Source: Chlorops oryzae (lineage: Eukaryota; Arthropoda; Insecta; Diptera; Chloropidae). From it: a stretch of DNA of 64,000 nt. The notes under the pieces are model-generated. The model made no database searches, had not been told where the DNA came from, and saw nothing but the letters and a program-made list of their open reading frames with translations. Made by a program: the position numbers and the translations under genes. The stretch covers positions 63,892,650 to 63,956,649 of the forward strand of contig CM035807.1 in assembly GCA_020466095.1 (NCBI GenBank), in the 5' to 3' direction. Position 1 is the stretch's first letter; each line of letters begins with the position of its first letter. Shown piece after piece: positions 63,657 to 64,000 of the stretch.

Positions 63657-64000
63657 CCGCACAGTGGTTCAGACTGAGGTTAGGTCGGTCAAAAATCTGT
63701 AACTTTTGAACCAATAGAGACAATCATATGGTGAAAGCCACGAGAACTGAAACCAAAGTAAAAAAAATTTTTTTTTAAATACCGTTTCAATTTTTTTTTT
63801 TCCGAACGACCTCATCCCATTGCATCGGGAAACGTGAATTTCACACAATTAGAAACATAGTAGGATGGGCATACAACATCATTTTTAGGTATTGCTCGTG
63901 TTTCGCAACAATGGAAAACATTTCTGGGTCGGAGAAAAAAGTAAATATATTAGATATATTTTAAATTTTTATGCTGTTAGTCTCTATTTCAAAATAATAT
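63657..64000. other. Non-coding right end, nothing recognised
   Basis: AT-rich sequence with poly-T/poly-A runs near 63760-63800. No feature is supported up to the window end. Confidence 0.3.

Noticed and set aside
63062..63677. Repetitive plus-strand frames with hydrophobic segments in the 126-bp array
   Set aside because: Open only because the repeat length is a multiple of three; no start context and no family.

Overview
The window is eukaryotic, AT-rich, intron-bearing DNA dominated by transposable elements. BEL/Pao LTR elements, Jockey-type LINEs, Ty3/gypsy remnants and several mariner/Tc1, hAT, PIF/Harbinger and piggyBac-type elements together, including a mariner almost identical to the insect irritans-type Himar1, point to an insect. 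A dipteran is most likely; a repeat-rich higher fly is a reasonable guess that I cannot prove. No bacterial-type operon, tRNA, rRNA or CRISPR array was seen. The only convincing host coding sequence is one small terminal exon on the minus strand at 5064-5234.

Layout. 1-562: gag of a BEL/Pao element running off the left edge (minus). 563-12190: mostly non-coding, holding the host exon, a 747-bp hAT element (6278-7024, perfect 8-bp target duplication), a 1316-bp PIF/Harbinger element (7254-8569, TTA duplication), a degenerate 140-bp repeat and a strong hairpin. 12190-21785: an internally deleted gypsy element (minus) carrying a hAT MITE, which carries a Tc1-like element; a 4123/4124-bp piece of this nest is tandemly duplicated, and a mariner sits at the distal end. 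21788-26940: a solitary mariner-like end, an unrelated transposase fragment, a Himar1-like mariner, and a gypsy pol/LTR remnant. 26945-34714: a complete BEL/Pao element with nearly identical LTRs, a 5-bp target duplication and an extra zinc-knuckle/RS-rich ORF downstream of pol. About 34777-42921: a second BEL/Pao element with an envelope-like ORF. About 43955-48150: a decayed Jockey LINE. 48221-62897: a third BEL/Pao element that hosts a long-TIR DNA element in its leader, a full-length Jockey (53419-59726, itself hit by a mariner) in its reverse transcriptase, and a TTAA-flanked MITE in its integrase. 62932-63656: six copies of a 126-bp tandem repeat.

How it fits together. The genes serve transposon mobility: gag/protease/RT/RNase H/integrase in LTR elements, gag-like ORF1 plus endonuclease-RT in LINEs, and DDE/D transposases in DNA elements. 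Insertion order can be read from the nesting and target duplications. Almost every ORF is broken by single-base indels, often in A/T runs, even in an element whose two LTRs differ at only about four sites; this suggests either rapid decay or uncorrected long-read indel errors. Jockey ORF2 at 53949-56630 is the longest intact enzyme gene.
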